A stretch of DNA of 64,000 bases from Afipia sp. (lineage in GTDB: Bacteria; Pseudomonadota; Alphaproteobacteria; Rhizobiales; Xanthobacteraceae), in the NCBI GenBank assembly GCA_016201045.1, contig JACQDM010000007.1, positions 248,001 to 312,000 on the forward strand, written 5' to 3'. The position numbers and the translations under genes were made by a program. This document shows, piece by piece, positions 7,138 to 15,164 of the stretch. Every line of letters starts with the position of its first letter. Within the stretch, counting starts at the first letter, position 1. Under the pieces are notes generated by a model. It did not search any database. It was not told the origin of the DNA and was given only the letters and a program-made list of their open reading frames with translations.

Positions 7138-10100
7138 GAACGTTCTCCGGCGCACCCTTGCCGAGGCTCTCGGCGGGCAGCTTCTTATGAACAAGACTGA
7201 ATACCACAGGCACGAACAGCAAAGTCGCGGTGGTTGCGAAAATAAGGCCGCCGACGACGGCGCGCCCGAGCGGCGCGTTCTGCTCGCCGCCCTCGCCGAG
7301 CCCCAGCGCCATCGGCGTCATGCCGATGATCATCGCCAGCGCCGTCATGACAACCGGACGAAAGCGCTGAAAGCCCGCTTCGAGGGCCGCATCGAGCGGA
7401 TCGCCATGATGGTCGTAGCGTTCGCGCGCGAAACTGATGACGAGGACGCTGTTAGCTGTCGCAACGCCCATGCACATGATGGCGCCGGTGAGTGCGGGTA
7501 CCGACAACGTGGTGTGGGTCGCGAACAGAATCCATACGATGCCGGCGAGCGCCGCCGGCAACGCCGACACGATCACGAACGGATCGGACCACGATTGGAA
7601 GTTCACCACGATCAAGAGATAGATCAGCAGGATCGCGCCGACGAGGCCGAACAACAATCCCGCGAATGCGCTGTTCATCGTCTGCACCTGACCGAGCAGC
7701 ACGACGCTGCTGCCTTTCGGAACCTCCTTGGCGCTCTCGTCGACGATCTTTTGAATGTCGGAGGCGACCGCACCGAGGTCGCGGTCCTGTGTGGTTGCGA
7801 AAATCTGGATCAATGACGCGATATCGTATTGCGAGAACACCGCGCTCGATGTCGAGCGATAGATATCGGCGATGCCGCCGAGAATTGGCGGGGTGGCGAC
7901 GCCCGGCGCGCTGATCGGCAGCGTCTCCAGTTTACTCAGCGAGTCGATTTGATATTGCGGCGTCTGCATCACCACCGAATAGGACACGCCATTGTCGGGA
8001 TTGAGATAAAAGGTCGGCGCGACCTGAGATGAGCCTGCAAGATTGACGACGAGGCTGTTGGTCACGTCACGCGCCGTCAGTCCGACATATTGTGCGCGCG
8101 TGCGGTCGATATCGACATTGAAGCCCGGATTGTTCGGCGACTGCTGAATGCGCGCGTCGGCCACGCCGGGAATATGGCGGATTTTCCGAAGCAGTTCGCT
8201 CGCGTATTTGTAATTGGCCGCCAAGTTCGCGCCGCGAATTTGCAGATCGATCGGCGCGGGCGAGCCGAAATTCAGAATCTGGCTGACGATGTCGGCGGGC
8301 AGAAATGCGAATTGGATGCCCGGAAATTCTCGCGGCAATTTCTCGCGCAACTCGCGGACATAATCTTCTGTCGCGCGATGACCCGGCTTGAGCTTGATCG
8401 ATACGTCGCCGTCCTGCGAGCCGATCAGGCCGGTGTTGTTATAGGTCATGTTGATGCCGGAAATCGGCAGACCCATGTTGTCGGCGATAGTCTCGATCTC
8501 GCCGGGCGGGATGATCGCGCGGATCGCTTTCTGGATATCGGCGAGACGGTTGGCGGTTTCCTCCACGCGCGTTCCGACCTGCGTGCGCACATGCATCAGG
8601 ATCTGGCCGGTATCGACCGCCGGGAAGAAGTTGCGGCCCAGAAACGGCACCAGCAAGAATGACAGTGCGATGAAGGCAAGGAACGAGCCGACGAAGACCG
8701 GGCGGCGATCGAGCGCCATCGCCAGCAGATCGCGGTAGAAGGCGCGGACCCGCTCGAAGCCTGCCTCGAAGCTGCGCTGGAATTTCACCAGCGGATTCTT
8801 CGTCGGCGGCGAAGGCAGCGGCTTGCCGTCCTTGTCGTGCGCATGCGCGTGCAGCATGTATTTCGCCATCGTCGGCACCAGCGTCCGCGACAGGATGAAC
8901 GACCAGATCATCGCGAAGATCACCGCCTCCGCCATCGGCACGAACAGGAAGCGCGAGACGCCGGTAAGGAAGAACATCGGCACGAACACGATGCAGATAC
9001 ACAACAGCGACACGAAGGCCGGATTGGCGATCTGGAATGCGCCGTCGAGAATGGCGGGTTCGACGTCCTTGCCCTGCTCTAAATGCCAGTTGATGTTTTC
9101 GATCGTCACGGTTGCGTCGTCGACCAGAATGCCGACAGCGAGCGCAAGACCGCCAAGCGTCATCACATTCAGCGTTTCGCCGAAGAACGACAGCATGATG
9201 ATCGAGCCGAGCACCGACAGCGGAATCGAGATCGCGATGATCAGCGTCGAACGCCAGCTTCCCAGAAACAGCAGGATCATCACGCTGGTCAGCGCCGCTG
9301 CGAGAATGCCCTCGAAGGCAACGCCCTGGATCGCGCCGCGCACGAAGATCGACTGATCGCCGATGTAGCTGACCTTCAGCGTGTCGGGCAGCGAATCCTT
9401 GACGTCGATCACCTTCTGCTTGATGCCGGAAATGATATCGAGCGTCGAAATATATCCGGCCTTCAGCACCATCATCAGCACAGAGCGGTTGCCGTTGACG
9501 TGAACGATATTGGTCTGCGGCGGATTGCCGTCGCGCACGGTCGCAACGTCGCGGATGTAGACCATCGCGCCGTTGACGGTCTTGATCGGCAGGTTGGCGA
9601 GATCCTGCAACTTCAGCGGCGAGTTGTTGAGCTGGATGTTGTATTCGAAATTGCCGATCTTCTGCGTGCCGACCGGCGTGATGAGATTTTGCGCGGCGAG
9701 CGCGTTGGCGACATCCTGACCCGAGAGACCCAGCGCCTGCAGCGCGTTGGGGCTGAGATCGATCTGCATCTGCCGCTGCTTGCCGCCGAACGGATAAGGG
9801 ATCGCCGCACCCGGCACCGTCACCAGCGGCGTACGCAGCTGATTGATGCCGAGGTCGGCGAGATTTTGTTCCGTCAATCCGTCGCCCGATAGCGCGAGCT
9901 GGATGATGGGAACGGTCGACGCGCTGTAGTTGATGATCAACGGCGGCGTCGCACCGGCCGGCAGCTGCTTGATCATCGTTTGCGAAATCGCGGTGACCTG
10001 CGCGTTCGCGGTGCGGATATCGACATTGGGCTGAAAGAAAATCTTGATGATGCCGATGCCGTTGTAGGAATTGGCGGAGATGTGTTCGATGTCGTTGACG

Positions 10101-10324
10101 GTCGTGGTCAGCGCGCGCTGGAACGGCGTGACGATGCGGCCTGCCATCTGGTCGGGCGGCAATCCGGTGTAGTTCCACACCACGCCGATCACGGGGATGC
10201 GGATTTCCGGAAAGATGTCGGTTGGCGTGCGAAGCGCTGCGAGCGGACCGACGATCAAAAGCAGGAGCGCCAGAACCACGAAGGTATAGGGCCGGTTCAG
10301 GGCAATCCGGACGAGTTGGTTCAT
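7127..10324 (-). CDS. RND-family multidrug efflux pump, inner-membrane permease
   Basis: A 1065-residue AcrB/MexB-type proton antiporter. It has twelve transmembrane segments in two halves, with the two large periplasmic loops after TM1 and TM7. The N-terminus (LNRPYTFVVLALLLL) and the TM4 proton-relay motif LAVGILVDDATVTIEN with its paired Asp are evident, as is the repeated TM11 GVATANSVLVISFA. The family exports hydrophobic compounds, and the substrate cannot be inferred. The adaptor gene follows with an 11-bp overlap. No regulator gene is next to it. Confidence 0.95.
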   Translation of the reverse strand: MNQLVRIALNRPYTFVVLALLLLIVGPLAALRTPTDIFPEIRIPVIGVVWNYTGLPPDQMAGRIVTPFQRALTTTVNDIEHISANSYNGIGIIKIFFQPNVDIRTANAQVTAISQTMIKQLPAGATPPLIINYSASTVPIIQLALSGDGLTEQNLADLGINQLRTPLVTVPGAAIPYPFGGKQRQMQIDLSPNALQALGLSGQDVANALAAQNLITPVGTQKIGNFEYNIQLNNSPLKLQDLANLPIKTVNGAMVYIRDVATVRDGNPPQTNIVHVNGNRSVLMMVLKAGYISTLDIISGIKQKVIDVKDSLPDTLKVSYIGDQSIFVRGAIQGVAFEGILAAALTSVMILLFLGSWRSTLIIAISIPLSVLGSIIMLSFFGETLNVMTLGGLALAVGILVDDATVTIENINWHLEQGKDVEPAILDGAFQIANPAFVSLLCICIVFVPMFFLTGVSRFLFVPMAEAVIFAMIWSFILSRTLVPTMAKYMLHAHAHDKDGKPLPSPPTKNPLVKFQRSFEAGFERVRAFYRDLLAMALDRRPVFVGSFLAFIALSFLLVPFLGRNFFPAVDTGQILMHVRTQVGTRVEETANRLADIQKAIRAIIPPGEIETIADNMGLPISGINMTYNNTGLIGSQDGDVSIKLKPGHRATEDYVRELREKLPREFPGIQFAFLPADIVSQILNFGSPAPIDLQIRGANLAANYKYASELLRKIRHIPGVADARIQQSPNNPGFNVDIDRTRAQYVGLTARDVTNSLVVNLAGSSQVAPTFYLNPDNGVSYSVVMQTPQYQIDSLSKLETLPISAPGVATPPILGGIADIYRSTSSAVFSQYDIASLIQIFATTQDRDLGAVASDIQKIVDESAKEVPKGSSVVLLGQVQTMNSAFAGLLFGLVGAILLIYLLIVVNFQSWSDPFVIVSALPAALAGIVWILFATHTTLSVPALTGAIMCMGVATANSVLVISFARERYDHHGDPLDAALEAGFQRFRPVVMTALAMIIGMTPMALGLGEGGEQNAPLGRAVVGGLIFATTATLLFVPVVFSLVHKKLPAESLGKGAPENVHGH

Positions 10325-10431
10325 TGCGTCGTGTCTCGCGCACAGGCTTGGCTCGGCAGGCGCAAGCTGACGCTCTGCAAAACCGCACTTTTTGAGTGTT
10401 TCGGGCGCTGGTCTAACTGAATCCGGCGGGT

Positions 10432-10557
10432 CTAGGCAACGATCACAGGGTCACAGTCGCTTGTTCCGCTTGGCAAAATCGGCCGAAAATAGCGCATTTC
10501 GGCGGAATAAATGGCGCGCAACACCATCTGCGTCTGCGTGACGAGCGAATTGTCCAT
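10432..10557 (-). pseudogene. possible remnant of a thioesterase 3' end
   Basis: A 41-codon frame begins LVTQTQMVL a few codons in, identical in sense and frame to the last residues (VTQTQMVL) of the thioesterase at 11468-11866. The 18 bp 10522-10539 are identical to 11474-11491. In the intact gene a stop follows, but here the frame runs on for 28 more codons with no recognisable sequence. I read this as a leftover of a duplicated or relocated thioesterase tail. Chance resemblance is the alternative. Confidence 0.3.
10522..10539. repeat. 18-bp direct repeat, left copy
   Basis: This copy is identical to 11474-11491. The two copies bracket the orphan gene 10580-11443, which has visibly lower GC than its neighbours. 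The right copy is the 3' end of the thioesterase gene. Confidence 0.6.
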
Positions 10558-10579
10558 GCCATCGACTAAACACTCAGCT

Positions 10580-11443
10580 TCAGCCGTTCTCCTCGTCTCG
10601 ATACACAGTGTGTTCGTCCAGAAATCTATCTAGTTGTCCGTGAAGCCACTCCCACCTGTTCACTGAAGTCCGAGGATAGGAGTATTCCACATCCCAGCCG
10701 TGGTAATTTTTGTAAACGCGGCAATTCACAATGCAGGAAATGAAAAATTCATACTCGCCTTCATCTAGCTTTTTCGCGAGCTTCAAACCACCGTCTCCCT
10801 CACAATCTGAAAAAAACTTCACGTTTGGATCCCGGCGCCTGAACGTAATCAGGCCCGGAAGATCGGCTTGTTCCTCGCGGCAGCGTGGAGGATCGCCAAC
10901 GCCATAAGTCCTCGCGAGCGAGCGGCGACGTAGATCAGGAGAGCGCAGACGATTGTGCAGATTAATGCGGACTCGAATTCCGTTTTCCCGTTCGCTTTTG
11001 GTTGCAAGAGTGATCGGAACCGTTCGATCGTCAATCAAAACGAAGGCAAACTCGTAATTTTGGGAAATTTGAATGTCCGTGCCGTTATGCACCCAATTCT
11101 TTGCCCCAAAATCGCAAGTTCGTAAGGTCGTAAAAGCCGCTGGCGACCGCAATATCCAGACCTTGTGGCGCGCTGTTGATTTTTTCTGATCGATAAGCGC
11201 TATCTGCTCAAACGTAAGGCTCGTGGAAGCGGATCCGGCAAGAAACGGCCACACTGATATCATCAACCTAAAAAAGGACGATCTGGCCTCGTCACATATT
11301 TCGGGACTGAGCTTCGCGATCTCGTCGGGTGTTATCGACTGAGCATTCGCGTAAGGCGGCACACCAACGAAAAAGAGTGCCCCGAATAGCGCTGACGCGA
11401 CTGCAATTGGCCACGATCTCGAAATCCTTTTAATCTGGGGCAC
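10580..11443 (-). CDS. orphan secreted hypothetical protein, lower GC
   Basis: A 287-residue protein starting at GTG 11443. It has an N-terminal signal peptide (LFGALFFVGVPPYANA, cleavage about residue 35) and a mature part rich in charged residues with cysteines in pairs (CREEQ, DCEGDGG, SCIVNCRVYKNYHGW). No family is recognised. Codon use and base composition differ from the surrounding genes: many AAA, TTT and AAT codons. The gene is bracketed by an 18-bp direct repeat. It therefore looks acquired. The intergenic space up to the RND gene (10325-10579) holds only a weak hairpin (10482-10503). Confidence 0.6.
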   Translation of the reverse strand: MPQIKRISRSWPIAVASALFGALFFVGVPPYANAQSITPDEIAKLSPEICDEARSSFFRLMISVWPFLAGSASTSLTFEQIALIDQKKSTARHKVWILRSPAAFTTLRTCDFGAKNWVHNGTDIQISQNYEFAFVLIDDRTVPITLATKSERENGIRVRINLHNRLRSPDLRRRSLARTYGVGDPPRCREEQADLPGLITFRRRDPNVKFFSDCEGDGGLKLAKKLDEGEYEFFISCIVNCRVYKNYHGWDVEYSYPRTSVNRWEWLHGQLDRFLDEHTVYRDEENG

Positions 11444-11467
11444 TGAATGTTCCGCGTTCTTGTAATC

Positions 11468-11866
11468 TCAAAGCACCATCTGCGTCTGCGTCACGATGGC
11501 CACGAGCCGGCCTTCGCTCGATTCCAGCCGCGTTTGCCAGACTTGAGTCCGCCGCCCAAGATGAACCGGCGTGGCCGTCGCCGTCACGGTGGTCCCTGCT
11601 TTCGCGGCACCCGTGAAGTTGGTCTTGCTCTCGATCGTTGTCGTGCCTTTGGCTTCCGGCGGCAGATTGATGATGGTTGCAGCAGCGCCAACCGAATCGG
11701 CGAACGCCATCACCGCACCGCCGTGAATCGTGTTGCCGAGCGTGCAGAGATCGTCGCGCACCAGCATCGTGGCGACCACTTTATCCTTCGCAACATGTGT
11801 GAATGTGACGCCCATCAGCACCGCAAGCGGCATCGGCCGCGACTGGATCATTTCAAGCAGGCCCAT
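11468..11866 (-). CDS. PaaI-family hotdog thioesterase
   Basis: A 132-residue hotdog-fold acyl-CoA thioesterase. The active-site region NTIHGGAVMAFADSVGAAA carries the conserved HGG and the following acidic residue. KTNFTGAAKAG and VHLGRRTQVWQTRL are typical of the family. Such proteins hydrolyse phenylacetyl- or hydroxyphenylacetyl-CoA or related esters, and the substrate here is unknown. ATG 11866 has AGGAGAG just upstream. It follows the M20 deacylase by 20 bp on the same strand, so the two probably share a transcript. Confidence 0.88.
   Translation of the reverse strand: MGLLEMIQSRPMPLAVLMGVTFTHVAKDKVVATMLVRDDLCTLGNTIHGGAVMAFADSVGAAATIINLPPEAKGTTTIESKTNFTGAAKAGTTVTATATPVHLGRRTQVWQTRLESSEGRLVAIVTQTQMVL
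11474..11491. repeat. 18-bp direct repeat, right copy (thioesterase 3' end)
   Basis: This copy is identical to 10522-10539. It encodes the thioesterase C-terminus on the minus strand. Confidence 0.6.
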
Positions 11867-11886
11867 CGTTCTCTCCTGAAAACTCG

Positions 11887-13167
11887 TCAGACGCTTTCGA
11901 CGCCGCACCACTCCGCGACGAACAGCGCAATCGCCTTGGTCGTCTTGCGCAGCGACTCGATTTCGACGCGCTCGTTGAAACCGTGCAGCGCCTGCGCGTT
12001 GGCGCCGAAACACAGCGACGGTATGCCGGCATTCAATCCATAGAAGCGCGTGTCGGTGAGTGCGGTGAACACCAGTTCTTTCATGTCACTGCCGAACGCG
12101 GTCTTGTGCGACGAACGCAGCACGCGCTCCGGCTCGTCCGCGCCGGTCAGTTCATAGCCTTCGGAGAGAAAGCCCGACCATTCCACCTGCGGCGGATTGT
12201 TGGCCAGAAATGGATGCTTGCGCGATGCGGTCGTGACGCAGTTCAGAATTTCGGTCTGATGCTGCTTGATGTCCCACTCCGGCAAAATCGCGATACGGCA
12301 ATCGACGTCGCACCATGCCGGCACGGATGACGCCCAGTCGCCGCCCTTGATGATGCCGGGATTGAAATTGATCGGATGATCGACGGCCTTGAAATGCCTG
12401 TCGCTCGCCGCGCGCCTGTTCCATTCCTTCTCGAGTTGCTCGATCTCCTGAATGAGATGATACGCCGCCTTGATGGCGTTCGCGCCCTCGCCCGCCTCGA
12501 ACACATGTACGGGTCGTCCGCGCACCTTGATGCGAAACCAGATCACGCCGACCTGCGAACGGACCAGTCTGTGGTTGGTCGGCTCGGGAATGAGGCAGCA
12601 ATCGGCCCGGTAACCGCGCTGGATGGTCGAGAGCGCGCCGGCGCCGGTGCTTTCTTCCTCGATGACGGATTGAAAATGAATCCGCGCCGTCGGCTTTAAT
12701 CCGGCCGCGCGCAGCGCATCGAGCGCGTACAGCGCCGCAATCGTCCCCGATTTCATGTCCCCCGCGCCGCGCCCGTACATCCAGCCATCTTTGATTGTCG
12801 GCGTGAACGGCGGCGTGTCCCACATGTCGAGCGGGCCTGTCGGCACCACATCGCAATGGCCCTGCAGTATGAGCGAGCGCCCGCTCTCGCGCTGCGGCCG
12901 ATAGGTGCCGACCACCGTGCGCGCACGCGAGAAGTCGTGCTCGATGGGACCGAAGCCGCGCAGATCCTTCAGATAGGCGGTGTCGATGTGCCAGTCGTCG
13001 ATCTCGTAGCCGCGCTCGCGCAGCAGATCGCCGATCATGTCCTGACACGGGCCTTCCGCGCCCCGCGTCGAGGGAATCGACGAGAATTCCATCGTGGTTT
13101 TCAATTGCGCATCGAAGCGCCGATCCACCGCATCGAGAATGCGTTGTTGCTGGTCTGCGGCGTTCAT
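11887..13167 (-). CDS. ArgE/DapE-family M20 deacylase
   Basis: A 426-residue M20 metallopeptidase-like amidohydrolase. Metal ligands are visible in LQGHCDVVPTG (His, Asp), GRGAGDMKSG (Asp), IEEESTGAG (paired Glu, the second the general base partner) and IPEPTN. A dimerisation domain interrupts the catalytic domain at about residues 190-310. Members remove acyl groups from amino acids (acetylornithine, succinyl-diaminopimelate, N-acyl amino acids). Without argE/dapE context the substrate is open. ATG 13167 has AGGGACGG upstream. The frame extends to 13206 without a useful ribosome site. Confidence 0.85.
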   Translation of the reverse strand: MNAADQQQRILDAVDRRFDAQLKTTMEFSSIPSTRGAEGPCQDMIGDLLRERGYEIDDWHIDTAYLKDLRGFGPIEHDFSRARTVVGTYRPQRESGRSLILQGHCDVVPTGPLDMWDTPPFTPTIKDGWMYGRGAGDMKSGTIAALYALDALRAAGLKPTARIHFQSVIEEESTGAGALSTIQRGYRADCCLIPEPTNHRLVRSQVGVIWFRIKVRGRPVHVFEAGEGANAIKAAYHLIQEIEQLEKEWNRRAASDRHFKAVDHPINFNPGIIKGGDWASSVPAWCDVDCRIAILPEWDIKQHQTEILNCVTTASRKHPFLANNPPQVEWSGFLSEGYELTGADEPERVLRSSHKTAFGSDMKELVFTALTDTRFYGLNAGIPSLCFGANAQALHGFNERVEIESLRKTTKAIALFVAEWCGVESV

Positions 13168-13395
13168 CCGTCCCTGCCCGATGCGGCTCGTTGGTTTGCG
13201 GCGCATCCTTGGAGGGGGACTCTAGCCATCTTTAACCGCCGCGTGAAAGGCCTTTCGGGAACAGACATTATGCCGCCGCGTCGACCGGCGCTGCGCTATG
13301 AGAATCAGGGCAAGCCAAGCTACATTGCGGCACGCCGCATTTTTGACCGGCGCAACTGCGATGTTTTTGAACGATTTTGCCTGGGGACACTATCA

Positions 13396-13542
13396 ATGAA
13401 CCGCAACGCTCTTTATGCCCTCGTCGGCGCGCTCGTCGTTGCCTTCGCAGTTCTCGGCTACAAGGTCTACAAGGACAATCAGGAGCCGCAGGGATTGCAG
13501 ATCAATTTCGGCCCCGGCGGCGTAAAAATTCAGAACAAATGA
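13396..13542 (+). CDS. small single-pass membrane protein (48 aa)
   Basis: A 48-residue protein with one transmembrane helix (ALYALVGALVVAFAVLGYKVY) near the N-terminus and a Gly-rich tail ending INFGPGGVKIQNK. Its TGA stop overlaps the ATG of the next gene (ATGA at 13539-13542), which supports real, coupled translation of both. The function is unknown. Similar small proteins occur in Bradyrhizobium relatives. Confidence 0.6.
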   Translation: MNRNALYALVGALVVAFAVLGYKVYKDNQEPQGLQINFGPGGVKIQNK

Positions 13543-13787
13543 GATTGTTTTCGGCGGAGGGTCTCACGGTGCTGGCACTGCTTGCGGTCGCGGGCACAGC
13601 GCCGGCACTCGCCGATCTTGTCATGCGCGAATCCGAGATCGGCACGTTGAGACTTGGACAAAAGGTCTACGTCGACGACGGGTCCTGTCCCGCCGGACAG
13701 ATCAAACTCGTGACCGGCGCGAAACTTGCGGCCACCGGCGTGCAGCCGACGAAACAATGCGTGGACCGCAAGGGCATCAAGCGCTGA
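13539..13787 (+). CDS. DUF6719 family small secreted protein
   Basis: An 82-residue protein with a signal peptide (LTVLALLAVAGTAPALA, cleavage near residue 25) and the family element KVYVDDGSCPAGQIKLVTG followed by a second cysteine in QCVDRKG. It is a paralog of 5236-5475. Translation is coupled by a 4-bp ATGA overlap with the small membrane protein before it, so the two may act together at the membrane. The function is unknown. Confidence 0.7.
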   Translation: MRLFSAEGLTVLALLAVAGTAPALADLVMRESEIGTLRLGQKVYVDDGSCPAGQIKLVTGAKLAATGVQPTKQCVDRKGIKR

Positions 13788-13992
13788 GGTTGCCGCGCAG
13801 GCAGCGAGCCTTCGCCATACGCACTACAATTTGATGAAATCAGCCGTGTTATCCACCCCAATGTCGGCCGCGATTTTCGCATCTGCAGCGTGACGCTGCG
13901 GGTTCCCCGGCAGTAGCGTAGTACCCGCGCGGCGCGTGAGTCCGGTGCTGCCGGTGCGGAATCTTCAAGCGGGGCTCGGGGGAGACTTCGTT

Positions 13993-14283
13993 ATGTCGGC
14001 TACGATCATCAATCTCATTATTCAGATTATTGCGGGCGCGGTCGGCGGCAATGCCGCAGGCGGCGCGATGAAGAACATCGATCTCGGCACTCTCGGCAAC
14101 ACCATCGCGGGCGCGGTCGGCGGCGGCGTCGGCGGGCAAATTCTCGCGGCGCTTATTCCGATGCTCGCCAATGCAGGCTCGACGATGGACATCGGCGCGA
14201 TTGCCGGTCAGGCCGTCGGCGGCGGCGTTGCCGGCGCGATCGTCACCGCGATCGTCGGCGCGATCAAGAACAAGGCGGCTTGA
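13993..14283 (+). CDS. glycine-zipper membrane protein (96 aa)
   Basis: A 96-residue, strongly hydrophobic protein built of repeated small-residue helices (IIAGAVGGNAAGGA, IAGAVGGGVGGQILAAL, GQAVGGGVAGAIVTAIVGAI). The glycine-zipper spacing suggests tight helix packing or oligomers in the inner membrane. No signal peptide cleavage site is seen. No specific function is assigned. It is followed within 5 bp by a palindromic repeat. Confidence 0.6.
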   Translation: MSATIINLIIQIIAGAVGGNAAGGAMKNIDLGTLGNTIAGAVGGGVGGQILAALIPMLANAGSTMDIGAIAGQAVGGGVAGAIVTAIVGAIKNKAA

Positions 14284-14287
14284 GTTT

Positions 14288-14366
14288 CGTCATTGCGAGG
14301 AGCCATAGCGACGAAGCAATCCAGCCTATCTGAAGACTGGATTGCTTCGCTTCGCCCGCAATGACG
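14288..14366. repeat. REP-like interspersed palindromic repeat
   Basis: A 79-bp imperfect palindrome runs from CGTCATTGCG at one end to CGCAATGACG at the other, with inner arms GAAGCAATCCAG and CTGGATTGCTTC. This type of element is scattered between genes in Bradyrhizobium and Rhodopseudomonas genomes. It lies between the convergent glycine-zipper and creA genes, where it can act as a bidirectional terminator or mRNA stabiliser. I found no second copy in this window. Confidence 0.75.
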
Positions 14367-14368
14367 TC

Positions 14369-14917
14369 CTATCCCGAAACAAAATCTCCGCATTTCTGGA
14401 TCGTGTCGCTCGCGCCCCACGGCATGATCGGCACCGACGACGTGGAATTCTTGGGCGAGCCTTCGATCAGCCGGTCCGAGTAAACCATGTAGACCAGCAC
14501 GTTGCGCTTGGTGTCGCAGCCGCGCACGATCTGCATCTTCTTGAAGAACAGCGAGCGCCGCTGGCGGAAGATGTCGTCGCCCTGACCGAACTTCGACTTG
14601 AAACGGATCGGTCCGATCTGGCGGCACGCCAGCGAAATGTCCGAAACCTGGTCGGCCAGGCCGAGCCAGCCGGTGACGCCGCCCTTTTCCGGCACCGTGA
14701 AATGGCAGGCGACTCCCTCTACCTCCGGGTCGTCGATGCCGTAGGTCGCGAGCTTGTCGTTCGGTGTGAGGAACTTGAACACGGTTGAGCGGCGGAAGAT
14801 CAGGTCGGGCTCGTCCCCGGCCATCGCAGGCGAACCGGCGATCCACAGGGCCGCAGCACCAGCCGCAAGCCATCGCCAGACGGGCATGGCCTGCAGTCGG
14901 TCGGTCAGAAAACGCAT
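14369..14917 (-). CDS. creA: CreA family protein
   Basis: A 182-residue secreted protein with a signal peptide (LAAGAAALWIAGSPAMA). It has the CreA signatures VEGVACHFTVPEKGGV, DISLACRQIGPI and VYMVYSDRLIEGSPKNSTSSVPI. CreA is widespread in proteobacteria and its function is not established. ATG 14917 has GGAG upstream. The frame extends to 15013 without support. The 247 bp up to the divergent L,D-transpeptidase gene hold no clear signal. Confidence 0.9.
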   Translation of the reverse strand: MRFLTDRLQAMPVWRWLAAGAAALWIAGSPAMAGDEPDLIFRRSTVFKFLTPNDKLATYGIDDPEVEGVACHFTVPEKGGVTGWLGLADQVSDISLACRQIGPIRFKSKFGQGDDIFRQRRSLFFKKMQIVRGCDTKRNVLVYMVYSDRLIEGSPKNSTSSVPIMPWGASDTIQKCGDFVSG

Positions 14918-15164
14918 CGAATTGCTCCGGAAAGGCGGCCACGGCGAAGGGCCATTGAGCCCCAGATGTAGGGTTGCCCAGTTCCCGCGCAACCGGGGCA
15001 AACCGGGCGGCAATCCGCCGCGTTCTCAACGGTTTCTGCACCCTTTCGGGATAGTTTTTCGGCCACAGCCACGGAGAAAGCGTTCGGATAGCATTGCAGC
15101 GTCTGGTGAACATTTTGGCCGTCTGCGACACTGACGGAATATTGGAATCATTTGGGGACTGGGT

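Noticed and set aside
8439-10388. 649-codon frame overlapping the RND pump gene on the same strand
   Set aside because: It is a shifted frame of the pump with Arg/Ser/Ala bias, and the pump itself is unmistakable.
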